Made by a program: the position numbers and the translations under genes. A stretch of DNA of 64,000 nt from positions 26,732,542 through 26,796,541 of the forward strand of contig NC_056543.1 in assembly GCF_910596095.1 (NCBI RefSeq). The letters are read 5' to 3'. The notes below the pieces were generated by a model, which did no database searches, was not told the origin of the DNA, and saw only the letters and a list, made by a program, of their open reading frames with translations. This document shows, piece after piece, positions 24,830 to 36,354 of the stretch. Numbering within the stretch: position 1 is the first letter of the stretch; every line of letters begins with the position of its first letter. The DNA comes from Thunnus maccoyii. Its lineage: Eukaryota; Chordata; Actinopteri; Scombriformes; Scombridae.

Positions 24830-25690
24830 ACATTTTCCAGAAGCAAAGATGTTGCTCCATCATCTTCCCTCGTTGTAGTTTGGGCGCCAGTAAGATTGCA
24901 GGGACGGTTCACATTTATGCCCCGTCACTGACATGATTTCTCTTGCCTCTGGGTCAGCATCAGAGTTTCTGTACAGTGGTGCTTCACAAGCAGTGGTTGA
25001 TGTTGATTGTCTCAGTGCCGACTTCTTTACAAATCCGTCTCTAGTGTACCTAACGTTAGGAGAAAGAAAAAAAAGTTCCCATGTTACAGTTACATTATAA
25101 CCACATATGTATCTACCATCGACAAACATTATGGTCACTTTCTTTATAGCTATAGCTGCCACTTGCCAGCCATTTCAACATTAGAGTAACCACGCTACAC
25201 TGAAAAAAAAGAAAAAAAAAGTTACATCGTTAACTTACTATTGATCGACGGTGTAGTTTGTCCGCTTTGGATGGAGATCAAACGCTGGTATAAAACGAGA
25301 TGTATTTCTCCAGCGAAGCGACAGGACTCACTGAGTTTCCTGGCTGATCAAACATAAATGTCCGTAGGCTCTCTTGGTTTCTTTCGCCGACATCTTTGTG
25401 GGTTATTTGTGCATTCGTTGAATGACAGCGTTGCATATTTCTGACCGTTTTCATCCTGGCGGATAATAAATGATTTGGGCTTCAGTTGGCGGTTGTCCTC
25501 TTTCGCTCTGCGTCCGATATGCAGCTGCACATTGAACTAGACTTTTTTTGACAAGCCCCCCAGGTGTGTTTGGATTCAGTGCCTCAAAGTGCTCGATTTT
25601 CTGAAAGTCTGCCTCCGTTAACACTTGGTGATGGGATGTTTTGTCGTGAGTTTCTCTTCTCCATCCTGTCCATCTCTTTCTACCACTCAT
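24830..25690 (-). mobile_element. Crypton-like (DUF3504) recombinase relic, unit 1
   Basis: Minus-strand frames resemble the tyrosine-recombinase protein of fish Crypton elements and their domesticated relatives. 25690-25540 encodes FEALNPNTPGGLVKK, and 25530-25348 (another frame) encodes LHIGRRAKEDNRQLKP and DENGQKYATLSFNE. 25162-24830 encodes the C-terminal IMSVTGHKCEPSLQSY, which looks like the GH...Y part of the active site. A frame change at about 25540 and a gap between the last two pieces break it, although the gap could be an intron. Plain DNA transposon or host-derived pseudogene. The copy at 51605-52475 is nearly identical. Confidence 0.5.
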
Positions 25691-26371
25691 TCAGGTTTAG
25701 CCCACCCAGTAAATCAAAATTAACAACAAAATCTGAGATTTTGAAACAATTTGGCGCAGTAATGCTGTTGTAAAACGGTCACAGGTGTGTTTAGAGTATT
25801 TTCAAAACGGCTTCTGACGCGGCTCAGCCAATCATAATCAGGACTACCTGTTTTTGATTTAAAGAACTGATTTGACACTTTTTCTTAACTGTAAACGCTT
25901 ATTTACTTTCTTTCCTCAGGCCCAGCTCGACACTCCCCCCTGGTTAGTAACACTCTGCTGGTACGGAAGTTATGGACTGCCAACATTTAAACAAAAATAA
26001 TTTAAACAAATTTTTGACAAATAATTTCAGTGCATTGTCAAGTATATCTGGGAATTACAATGAAACAATGTGGAATGAGTTTCCATTTTCAAAGTTATAA
26101 TGTGCTACCTAAACTTGAAAATTTAAATTCAAACTGGGTTTTTGCTGTAATTTTAATTATGTTGCAGTGTTAGCCAATATTAAATGAAAATGAAACAGAA
26201 ACAGCAGATAGCATTTACATTTCAGTAATGGCTCCATTCCTAGAAACTTGTTTTGTTAAATCTAGCAAGCAGATAAATAACTGGCTGAATTGCACCACTC
26301 AGAGCACACCATTCCACATGTGGGGTTTCTGTCCAAGGTTGCCATGCGTTACAGGTACCAGCCTGCAGCAC

Positions 26372-26647
26372 CCATAGACTGTATATAAATAAGGGTGACA
26401 CATCTCCACTTCTCACTGCTATGTAAAAGTGAAGCCAAAATATCTCCTTTTCAGAGAGCTGCCATTTTTGGGGTAAATTTATTTGATGTGTACTTTGATT
26501 TTTTAATTTGGGTTATGTCCCATCCACTAATATGGAGGGAGCGGGACTTATGACCTATGACCAGCCAGCCACCAGGAGGCGATTGAGATGTTTTGGCTTC
26601 ACTTTTGGGGAGCTGTCATGACGTCCATATTTATATACAGTCAATGG
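26372..26647. mobile_element. Foldback MITE
   Basis: The ends are inverted repeats: CCATAGACTGTATATAAATA at the left and TATTTATATACAGTCAATGG at the right. Inside are common fish MITE stretches. Non-coding. The unit 2 counterpart (53138-53236) keeps only the left part. Confidence 0.7.
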
Positions 26648-27065
26648 CAGCACCTCACAGAAAGCTATATATATCTGAAATAAATGGAATGAATCATGAG
26701 ACAGGGAGACATGGCTGGCTTCTGCTGAATTCTCAGCTGTTATTTATTCACCAAATTCACTGTTCACTGTCTGCATTGTCCCTTTTTTTAGTATTAACTA
26801 CTACTTTGCATCAACTGTATGGCGAGACAAATTTTCCATGTATATAAAACGTACAAACAAAATATCCAACACAAAGCAGCATATTTGTCTTTGTTTTATT
26901 TTCATATCTGTACATACCATTTTTAGCTGTAATTTGCATCATAAAACACGGAAAGATACTAACCAGAAATTGAAAGTCAATGTTAAGACGCGAACAGACG
27001 CAAAGCGAATTATGTAAATATGTGAAATTTGCGAAGCTTGATGTAACCTTTGTGTTGTTTGTTTT

Positions 27066-27190
27066 ATTTTAACTCCTGTCTAAACCTCATAGTCTATGCC
27101 TTTTTCTACCCCTGGTTTAGAAAATCAGTTAAACTCATTGTTACACTTCAAATACTGCAGCCTGACTCCTGTGAGACCAACATACTGTAA
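27066..27190 (+). pseudogene. Orphan TAAR 3' fragment (TM7 and tail), unit 1
   Basis: Only the end of a TAAR exon 2 is present: [30 protein letters not shown] and SCETNIL, then a stop at 27188-27190. The frame is clean and Pro7.50 is replaced by Leu (NLIVY for NPVIY). The 3' flank (AAAGAGACATGGTAG) matches that of gene E. No exon 1 or TM1 to TM6 is nearby, so it is a leftover. The copy is at 53570-53691. Confidence 0.85.
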
Positions 27191-27299
27191 AGAGACATGG
27201 TAGTGTCACTGACATGAGGCCTTTAATGTGGTAAAGGAGATGTGTTGTAACATGTTAGTATTGAGTCAACCATATAAGGCCAAATGAAAATGCTAGGGC

Positions 27300-27520
27300 T
27301 AAGTAGGGCTGCTAACCCTAACCCTAATGATTAATTTCATTATTGATTAATCTGTTGATTATTTTCTCAATTAATCGATTAGATGTTTGGTCCATTAAAT
27401 ATCAGAAAATAGTGAAAAAACGTTGATCACTGTTTCCCAGAACTCAAGATGATATCCTCAAATGTCTTGTTTTGTCTCGACCAACAGTCCACCACCTAAA
27501 TATATTCAGTTTACGCTTCC
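27300..27520 (+). mobile_element. MITE half, hAT-like, unit 1
   Basis: The block TTATTGATTAATCTGTTGAT, ATTAATCGATTAGATGTTTG is a widespread teleost MITE that normally begins TAGGGCTGCAACTAA. Only one end is recognisable. In this copy the start is rearranged into a short CCCTAA-like slip. The counterpart is at 53812-54030. Confidence 0.55.
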
Positions 27521-27989
27521 TCAGGAAATCATATTGTCTGGAGATACAGAGTGCCGCAATGTGAACACACAGCAGCACAAATCTGCAGCCAAATGCAGAT
27601 GACTATTATAATGACAAAAAAAATACATAATGAAAAAAATTTGGTGAACTCATTTACATTATTGCTTCAGACTAATGCTATTTCAGCCATAGTTCTGCAA
27701 TTCACATCATAAATTGTCACATTGTTTGGTAACTGATGTGACAGCAGCATTTGCACTGTGATGCATTTAAGGAATAAAACACGAGACAACACCTGTGCTA
27801 AAAAGACAGTTGGGCACATTAATGAACCACGGTAATAACACTTGTCCCACATAAAAAGGCAGAATAGGGAGTTCTATCTTACACAGGCTCCGCCCTCTAC
27901 TGGACTCCGTGGGTAATACTCTTCTCCAGTCACACGCACGCAATCGCCCACTGATATTTGCATGTATGTAACCAGCCAGTCAGGACACC

Positions 27990-29650
27990 CCTACCAATTA
28001 CGTGTCTCACAGTATATAGGGCAGTGTCTTGCTGCTGCTCTCTTATCCTTCTCACTTCAGTGACGGTAAAATCAGCTCACTGATCTTACCTACCCGTGGA
28101 TGGAGTTGGTGCTCCAAGTTTGTTTGTGCCCGTCGCACCCCAGTCTCACCACCGCCACTGACAGGCATATCTTGTCCTTCAAGTGCCTCAGATGGGACCA
28201 CGCAGAGAGCGGCATGATGCAGCCACTGCCCTGCCTGCATTGCTGAGCACTTCCTTCAACTCAACAGCAGCAACAGTGGGAACATTTTCGGCTGTGTGAC
28301 GTCTCACTTTACTGCAACAAGAGCAAACCAGAGCTTGAGATTGATCTCCATGGTGAAGATGAATTCATCCAGCCCTCCGTCACTGTTGCAGCTGCTGCCA
28401 CCACCACCACCACCGTTGGATGTCTCAGCTGAGAATCTCCACGAGGCTTCACCAATGGTAGATGATGACAACTTCTCTTCTGTCTCTGCAACTTCGCTGA
28501 CCTTCGTCACCCGGTGCCAACTTCAGTTCGCCATGATTTCCCGAAGGTTACGGTAATGGCAGCAGAGCGTGTTGGGCTCTCTCTGTCCCCCCACGCTGTT
28601 CCAACTGGTCAGCTGGCATCGGGAAGGATTTTACGGCCCAGCTCGTGTTGCTCAACCCGTCTTTGTTTCGCTGCTGAAAACAAAGTCACCAGTGGCAGGA
28701 CTGGTGTTTCCGTCCTGAGAGTGCAGCCCCCCCCGACCCCACCAAGAGGCCCTGGCAGCCCTCCTGATTCCTCGGCTGGCTGGATGTCAAGCAGGAAGCC
28801 TCCTCTGGTGCAGAATGGGGACACACTAGAATATTTTGATAAAATATACTGCCACGGGGCAATTTGTGACCCTCTGCATTACCCCACAAAAGTCACTAAA
28901 AAAATAGTTATAATATGTATTTGCCTGTGTTGGATTTGTTCTGTTTTCTATAGCATTATCCTTTTATATGATAACCTGAAGCTATGAGGACGCCTGATGT
29001 CTGCTTAGTGTCAGCAATGTCCCCTGCTGTTTTCGCTGCCCTGCACAGGACCGGCATACACAGCTCACCACTCGGTTTTACGATAGCGTGGCTGGTGGCA
29101 TTACTTCCTTCTTACAGAGTAATGCCCTGGGCCCACACACAGACCGTGGAGAGGAGACACCAAGTCTGCCTCGCTCCCCTCTGGTTATTTCTGTGGGAAA
29201 TACAGATGGTGACAGATGCACTGACACGACATCTTACGCTGTGTTGAGGCAGCTGATGGTGATGCATTTACAGACCGTTCCGTCAGCTCAGACCTTTCAA
29301 TATTGGCCCCTCATGGGCCAGTCTTCCATTTATGAAAGGTCTGGTGGCGGAGAGGGCCAAATCGGAATATCATAGCTTCCTGGCTGCTGCCCTCTGGCCG
29401 ACAGCCTCTCCTCTGACACAGTTTTACGCAGAATGGTGTCAGAGCTGCACATTATTGGAGTGGATGGACAAAACACTGAGACTAGGTTATTCTCTCCAGT
29501 TGTGCCAAGTTCCTCCTCCGTTTTCGGGCATCAGGAAGATAAATCTATCCTTCTAAGAGGAGATAGATTCTCTTCCCAGGGGATACTCTGGGAGAGAAGG
29601 AGTGAGGATACAGTTTCTGGATAAGGGAGCAGCAGCGAGACATTTCAAGG
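27990..29650 (+). mobile_element. Retroelement fossil, gag-like, DIRS-type suspected (unit 1)
   Basis: A TATA-like leader (about 28015) is followed by coding-like, GC-richer sequence. A Cys/His cluster of the form FKCLRWDHAESG (about 28170-28215) and Pro-rich stretches recall the gag-like ORF of fish DIRS-type elements. It is broken, with several breaks, has no LTR or terminal repeats that I can find, and is interrupted by a TAAR fragment. It was present before the segmental duplication. Family is tentative; an LTR element is the alternative. Confidence 0.4.
28862..28982 (+). pseudogene. Embedded TAAR exon-2 fragment (IL2-TM4)
   Basis: About 121 bp encoding CDPLHYPTKVTKK to SIILLYDNLK sit within the retroelement fossil. 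The nucleotides match gene G3 rather than adjacent G2 (AGTCACTAAAAAAATAG against AGTCACAAAAAAAATAG) and rather than G6 (GATTTGTTCTG against GATTTGTTCCG). In unit 2 the same place holds about 720 bp of other sequence (55369-56088). Not a gene. Confidence 0.9.
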
Positions 29651-29767
29651 TCAGAAAGACTGGAGTGCTGCTTGTGCACCATGAAAATAGGGCCCTATGA
29701 CATACAGAAAAAGAGAGGAGGGAGGTCCATGTCCAAGAGATATAGACAAGTAGGAGGGGAGCAAGAA

Positions 29768-29775
29768 GATAAAAG
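29768..29775 (+). promoter_or_regulatory. Candidate TATA-like box of G2
   Basis: GATAAAAG followed by RRCTGTGT lies 78 bp before the ATG. The same box precedes G6 at 57092, G4 at 45270, G5 at 61684 and, as GATAAATG, G3 at 40727, always 66-78 bp before the ATG. Confidence 0.5.
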
Positions 29776-29845
29776 AACTGTGTAAGCAAGAGATTGTTCA
29801 GAAAGCTGCCAGAGCTCAGCAGCTTCTCCTCTTTCTATCTTTCTA

Positions 29846-31052
29846 ATGGCTGAGACTGTGGAGAGAGTTGAGCTCTGCTTTCCACAACTCAACTCCTCCT
29901 GCAGGAAGCCAGAACCCCCTAACACTAATACTGTGCTTATTTACATTTTGTTGTCCTTCATCTCTTTGCTCACTGCAGCTCTCAACCTGCTGGTCATCAT
30001 ATCCATCTCCCACTTGAGGCAGATAATCGTCATACCTTGAGCAAATATATCGATATATTGTGGTTTGATTTACAGGATAAAGTGGCTTCAGACTTGCACA
30101 TAGATGTGCTAGCCCTGAGGTCTTTACATACTGGTTGCTGGTCTACTATTAAGTTATACTGTGATTTTTATCAATACAGCTTTTTGCAAAACTACTACTG
30201 ATATTGCTGATATTCACAGTGATGATGTTCTCTCACTGCAGGCAGCTCCACACTTCCACCAACCTCCTCCTCCTCTCTCTGGCTGTCTCAGACTTTCTTG
30301 TGGGCCTTCTGGTGATACCCGTTGAAATCCTCTTGACAGAGACCTGCTGGATCCTGGGTGACATCATGTGTGCTCTGTATTATGTTTTACCTATCATAAT
30401 AATCTCTGCCTCCGTAGGAAACATGGTGCTCATATCAGTCGACCGCTATGTGGCTATTTGTGACCCTCTGCATTACCCCACAAAAGTCACAAAAAAAATA
30501 GTTATAATATGTATTTGCCTGTGTTGGATTTGTTCTGTTTTCTATAGCATTATCCTTTTATATGATAACCTGAAGCAACCAGGCAGGTATAATTCCTGCT
30601 ATGGAGAATGTGTGGTAAATATTACAGGGGCTGTTGACCTTGCTTTGGGCTTCATCATTCCCATTTCTGTCATCATAGTTCTGTATATGAGAGTATTTGT
30701 GGTGGCTGTGTCTCAGGCTCGTGCTATGAGGTCTGGCATTGCAGCTGTTTCACTCCAGCATTCAGTGAAAATAACTGTTATGAAATCTGAGATTAAAGCA
30801 GCCAGGACTCTTGGTATTGTTATAGTTGTGTTTCTGATGTGTTTCTCTCCATATTACTGTGTGTCTCTCACAGGCCAGGACATCTTGGTCCGTTCTACAA
30901 CTGAGGCCTTCATGATTTTTCTGATGTATTTTAACTCTTGTCTAAACCCTGTCATATATGCCTTTTTCTACCCCTGGTTTAAAAAAGCTGTTAAACTCAT
31001 TGTTACTCTTCAGATACTGCAGCCTGATTCCTGTGAGGCCAACATACTGTAG
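29846..31052 (+). CDS. Trace amine-associated receptor, intact (G2)
   Basis: Two-exon TAAR of 327 residues. Exon 1 is 29846-30018 (MAETVERVELCFPQLNSSC to IISISHL) with an N-S-S site and TM1. Exon 2 is 30242-31052, starting at QLHTSTNLLL. The exon 1 end is AG|GCAGAT, so the intron looks like a GC-AG intron; no GT fits the phase. Position 3.32 is Pro (ALYYVLP), replacing the amine-binding Asp. Asp5.42 is present (VDLALGFIIP). DRY, Cys3.25, Glu6.30 (MKSEIKAAR) and the fingerprint [16 protein letters not shown] are intact. Private changes against G3/G6 include Ile for Met before PVEILL, ALG for VLT before the TM5 Pro, and Arg in ILVRSTTEA. Exon 2 also reads open back into the intron to an in-frame ATG at 30204, which I did not choose because TM1 would be lost. 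Confidence 0.92.
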
Positions 31053-31338
31053 CCAGAAACTGTAGAATGAGTTTTTTTTCATAGTGTTTTTAGAAACAGA
31101 CAACAATTCAGGAGCTGGAAGATGAGTATCTTTTGGTGACTGTAATGGTACATATAATGTAAATCATTTACTAATTCATTCCCACACATGCTTCTTTGTA
31201 CAGCATAAAATATATACGTTTTTAAAGGAGATAATGTTGATGATAAAATGCTCTACAAGTTCCGGAGTAACCAGTTAATTGGAAAAAAAGCATCCAGCAA
31301 CAGCAGTCTGAGGCCAGAATTCTCCACAGACTCTTTGG

Positions 31339-32190
31339 CCCTGTTCACAACTGGCATTAACATGCATCTTGGACGATCTGATCATAAGTGGACAAACAGC
31401 TCTAAATACATCAGTTCAGACGTGGCATGAGAATGTTTCTCCACATGCATCTCGAGTGACCACTTGTGATCGGATCTGACTCTCTTGCTCTATATGCAAA
31501 TAAATACATACATCATTATGTTTGCAAAGACCAAATGTGGTGCAGAGGAGAGCAAAACTCAGGAGAGACTCAGCAGTCAGACATTTCTCTGTTAGAGGCT
31601 GAGATTGTCACTAAAATGAGAATAGCTGGTCGACCTTAAAGGTCAGTCCACCTTAACTGAGCCTGGTCAGGTTAGGCTAACCCATTGTCAATAACTTCGG
31701 GGCTAACCCCCTTCACTTTAATCAGCAGGTAGCAAGCAAGACACGGGAACTTCACTTGGGTCTTGAGGAGTGGTAGTATTTATTCACTGACAAATACACA
31801 AGTACTGTACTGACAAAAACTGTACTGTTACTGTACTGCTATTGCACTGCTATGTCCACAATTTGACTGTTTTCTTCATATTCTCTGGTCACCAGACATT
31901 GTTTTGCACATCAATATGACACCATTGGCATGCAAATGAATACGTACCTCCGCTTATGCAGAAGACGTCACTTGAGTTGGTGGTCCTTTAAGGTGGTCCA
32001 GGACACATTTGCATACACACTGCTAAAAGAATGTGGCAATTTGTGGGCCAAACCACCTCTGAATGTGGTCTGAGTGATTGGATCTCAATACGTCCTCAAT
32101 GCGTCTTGGGTGCATTCACACCTGTACTTAGAGCTGTCCACTTGTGATCAGATCACTCAAGATATATTTTAATGCCTGGTGTGAACAGGG
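31339..32190. mobile_element. Foldback/MITE insertion 3' of G2
   Basis: The ends are inverted repeats (CCCTGTTCACA at the left, TGTGAACAGGG at the right) with longer imperfect inverted similarity inside (CACTTGTGATCRGATC motifs near both ends). The G3 and G6 3' flanks lack it: GAATTCTCCACACAC continues directly to the ACAGGTGTCCAGTTTGG region there, so this is a filled site. Non-coding. The middle may carry a nested repeat. Confidence 0.75.
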
Positions 32191-33089
32191 AATTTGTTTT
32201 TATTTACAGGTGTCCAGTTTGGTGCTTTCTCTAACTTATTCTAACGGTTTCACTTGCTGTATGTGTGACATGAATGATAAAATAAAATACACTGACAACA
32301 GATCTACAGCGAAATGGTCTTCTTCTAAAATCACACATCATTATGTTGCAGTCCTGTTCACTAAGGTCATGTTAAATGTAGCCTGGTGAAATTAAACACA
32401 GGACACAGAAATGTCTTTTTGGGGTCTTTATTCTGAGCAGGAAAATTAAGTCACTTGAGATTTTAAAAAATAATAAAAGCTTTAAAAACAAAATATGCAG
32501 AAGGTCCTTTTCTTTATATGCAGTTCTTGTAAATAAACAAAATCTTTAACGGCTGAGGACTCTTCTATGCACTGTAACACTCACAGCCCTGTCTAGTCTG
32601 CTTAAGGTGTAACAACCAGGCTCTTCACGGTATTCAGTACAATAGTAGTATCGCTTACCATACACTACTGGTGCTAAAATATCCACTACAAAAGATTGCA
32701 AAAATAACTAGGCTAGCACAAGAGTGCAAAAGTAACTATGATGGCTCATCCTTATAACAGAAAGAGCCCACAAATTCACAATTAGCAATCTTACACTCAC
32801 AGGCCTTGTATAAAATTTTACAATGAATGTGTGGAATTTGAATACATACTAACTGTTGTGCATCTGTCCAGGAGCACAAGCTCAGAGGTGCTGGGACACC
32901 ATACACCAATTACATCAGGTTCCTCACAAGAATATGCTCTAAACACGTTCCACATATCTGTCAACATCCAACAAAATACAATCACATTAGTGACACCCGT
33001 CACTTTTAAATGTTTATCACATGATATTTACCTTCAAAAACAGCCCATAATACCCAGAAAAACAACAAGTGTCTGCGTCATGGTAAAAC
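32191..33089. other. G2 3' flank and unique intergenic
   Basis: Up to about 32375 it matches the 3' flanks of G3 and G6. After that it is unique to unit 1. No gene seen. Confidence 0.5.
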
Positions 33090-33720
33090 CATAGGTAAAT
33101 GTTTTAGACTTTCACACTCTACATCCCACTTTTAAAATTAAGTGGCTCAAAACGTACTTGAGAAATCCAAATTTATTTAGACACTTACTTTCTTAATATA
33201 TACATTTTCCCCTCATAAATACTACATTTGGAATAACCAGAATATATGTTTCAAACGCAAATCAATGTTTTTAAAGAAATGGGCTGATAATGGCATACTA
33301 TTTGTCTATCAATTGTTTAACAAGCAGGGTCATATATTTACTTATAATGAATTCTTATCAGAATATGACATTCCTATAATTCCTATAGAATTTGCTATTG
33401 TCTTTCATGCTATGCCGTCAGGTATTAAAATTCTGCTGTCATCTGCAACTGGAGATATTTTCCATCAAACTACTTTGTGAGAATTTTATATTGGGAATTC
33501 AGATCCTTTTTGGAGTATAAAAACTAATAATAAATTTATAAGGGAAACAACCCACAGGGGCACAATTAGAAAACCTGCTTCTGTATTTGTTTTGAATAAT
33601 CTGTATATTGGTATAGACTGGAAAAAACATGGTTATTACCCAGGATTTTTTCCTTCAAATAAGCATCTTTTAACTGGATGAAGGTTTTTAGTCATCTGAT
33701 GGCTGGATTTTAAGTTATTC
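33090..33720 (+). mobile_element. LINE fragment, L1-like ORF2 C-terminal part
   Basis: The plus-strand frame 33265-33480 encodes GILFVYQLFNKQGHIFTYNE and FAIVFHAMPSG. Downstream in another frame is IGIDWKKHGYYPGFF. This order resembles the C-terminal region of fish L1/Tx1-type ORF2 proteins. It is 5' truncated and frame-broken. Family level is moderately sure. Confidence 0.5.
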
Positions 33721-34929
33721 ATGAATCAAGCTGAACAAACATGAGTGGCAGCTCAGACTGTAGCCGCTCCCTGAACACCATCAGATAAATATTGACTTTT
33801 AAGCTGTGACTTTTCTTGTTCAGTGTTTTAATTACCAGTTTTGTTACTTTGGAGTGGATGAGACCTCTTTGGAAAATTTGGCCATGTTGTTTTGTGAGTT
33901 TTTCTGGACTATACTCAGATATAATGGCTGTGTGTGTAGACTGAAAACAGTGCTCACAGTTTAAAGGATGATTCCACCACCTGAAACCAGAGCTTTGGAA
34001 AAAGATCAGCTGATTGAAAGCTTTGTCTCCGTAGCTGCTGCTCAGGCAAAACATATTTCCCATTTATGGTCCTCCAGTCTTTCTGTCCTAGAGGCCTGAT
34101 CACCCTCCCACCTGCTGACACAATTGGTCTCAGCTTCTGTGGCCATTGGGGATGAATGACACATCACACCAAGAGTCTGAGCACACCGAAATTGATTTTG
34201 CCCTCCTTTTTAAAGTTTTAAAAGACTGTGTAATGTCTATTTTTATCTCTGGCCCGATTCCCACACTTGGTTGCGGAGCTGATCGTTTTAGCTGCATTCT
34301 CAGCCTGCACACCTGGCTCCAGTCCGCATGCAGATCTCGCAACATGGATTTTATTGATAATTTTCACTTGTTCTGGGGTTGTGCTTCTCTCTTCAGAAGA
34401 GACAGGATTCATCTCTATAAGCGGTGTAGCCAAATGCTGTCCACTAATATTCAACATGCAGTCCAGTCCTATTTACTCAGCACACACCCACCCCGAAACC
34501 CCCCTCTCTAAATCTCGTGATTTGGATTTTTTATTTCTATGGAAGACCTGGGTGAATGCAGGTGAGCTCCTCTCCTGAGGACTGTAGCTATTTTAATTCA
34601 CCAAGGTTATCTGGCAGAGGTGGAGGGGTCGCTACTGTTTATAAAAATTGTTTTAGCTTTTCTGTGTTGCCTGCAATGTCCTATAAGAGCTTTGAATTCG
34701 GGAAGATGGCCTGCAGGGACTGTAAAAGCTCTTGTGCAGAGAAACAGCTCCAGGTTAGTTGCATATCTCCTCTGGAGATCAGCTGCTGGGCTGCGCATCT
34801 ACTCAGCAGAAAGGGTCGCAAAGTTATTCAGGGGTCCAAAAATGTTGTTGAGGTCCTCATATGAATTATATCTCTGATCCATTTCTGCATCTAGTCTGTC
34901 CATGATGGTCAAAAACACACTGGTGAAAA
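33721..34929. other. Unassigned intergenic
   Basis: Several overlapping frames on both strands (114 codons on minus at 33719-34063, 121 codons on plus at 34146-34511) without recognised domains. Likely old repeat DNA. No supportable gene. Confidence 0.4.
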
Positions 34930-35650
34930 ACTTCCTGTTAAGTCAACTTCAGATGATGTGGATTCATCGGTGTGTTTTTTTGCTTCTTCTTACATTGTGT
35001 CATTCTTTGTAAACTTGTGGCACTGTTGGAGACATAATTTTAGCCTTAGCCTCAAACTGATCTCTCAAGCTTGCAACATACTGCCTCAACAATCTTACCA
35101 GATCCATAGCATTGGACAGGTCCAACTCCACAGCCTGTAATGCTACACTTGCTTTTTGAAAACGCTGGTGAACACAATTCCATATGTGGCACAGAAGAGC
35201 TATTTCTTTTTTGCAAAGACTTGGCTTCATTTCTTGCCATTACACTTTGTTTAATGTCATCTGCAATGGCAACTTGAATGTTGACTTAAGTGCCTGTGTC
35301 GCTTGTGCATGTGCAGCCCATCTGGTATCAGAGAGGGATTTCGAATTTTCAATACGCTCGTTTTAATTTGGCTGCAATTCTGCAGTCACCATCTTTCCAT
35401 CTAACAGCTGACTTGGAGCAGAAGTAACAAATTAGCACAAAATGGAAAAATTCAGTTGTCTCCATGCAGCAGATGACACTGTTAACTCCAACCAGATTTA
35501 GTTTGTGTGCTGCGCAAGCACTCCACTAGAGGATTGTCTTTCATGCAAGCTTGTAATCTTTTGTACATGTCTGACATATTTGCTGCATTATCGAAGCACT
35601 GTCCCCTACAGTTGCTCATATTGATATCCATATCTTGAAAAACAGTTAGA
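34930..35650 (-). mobile_element. hAT transposase relic
   Basis: Read on minus, about 35640-35540 encodes RGQCFDNAANMSDMYKRLQ, the conserved GQxYDNAxNM region of hAT-type transposases. Weaker similarity with many stops and frame changes continues toward 34930. Dead DNA transposon. Terminal repeats not found. Confidence 0.6.
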
Positions 35651-35804
35651 TTTTATTTTATTGATTCATTAAAATATAAATCAGTTGTTCTATTCCTCCA
35701 TGTTTCATTAAAACCTGTATTTAGCTTTCTTTCAAGGTCTTGGAGTATTCTTTGCTCTTAACTTTTGTACTGATAATGATGATCATGTCAACTTACTTCT
35801 GTTA

Positions 35805-35821
35805 ACACACACACACGCACG

Positions 35822-35898
<77 letters not shown>
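35805..35898. repeat. (AC)n microsatellite
   Basis: About 94 bp of AC repeats with a few GC interruptions near the start. Confidence 0.95.
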
Positions 35899-35900
<2 letters not shown>

Positions 35901-35959
35901 TGTTACCAAGATCCATTGGGCAATGAACAACTCTGTAGCTCATTAGCTGCTCCTGCTGG

Positions 35960-36130
35960 CTAAGTTTTCACACCTGCTGTCATTAGTGACAGATAATGAC
36001 ATCATTGCAATTAAATGTGTTAATGTAAGACAAAACAAGGTCTTACATCAACACATGATGCATTCATTTCTAAGTAGACCAACTATTCAAAGTTAAGAGT
36101 AAACACCATAAACATTTGTGATGCAACCTC
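35960..36130 (+). repeat. Direct repeat, copy 1
   Basis: Similar to 37530-37760. Shared words are TTTCACACCTGC, ACATGATGCA and TGTGATGCAACCTC. Both copies follow AC-rich DNA. Confidence 0.65.
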
Positions 36131-36354
36131 CACACAACAATAGATGATATAATCTTCGCTTAAAGGTATTTGATAACCCAAATCACTAAAAAATGAACAT
36201 AAAGTGTTAGTTATTGAGCCATACACATGAATCACAATTCTGAGAAGTAAAAACGACACTCTGAACAATGTTATAAGTAATTGTTCAGTGTGTACAAACA
36301 AACAACAATTCATTTATTGATGCATGTAGGCTGCAGCTACTGTGTCATTAAAGG

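Noticed and set aside
27310-27330. CCCTAACCCTAA, telomere-like repeat
   Set aside because: Only about two units, and the unit 2 copy shows it is a slip at the start of a MITE.
28304-28510. Gly-rich minus-strand frame (also at 54819-55025)
   Set aside because: Produced by the CCACCAC run of the retroelement fossil; no domain.
35805-35898. Possible Z-DNA or regulatory role of the AC repeat
   Set aside because: A plain microsatellite with no supporting context.
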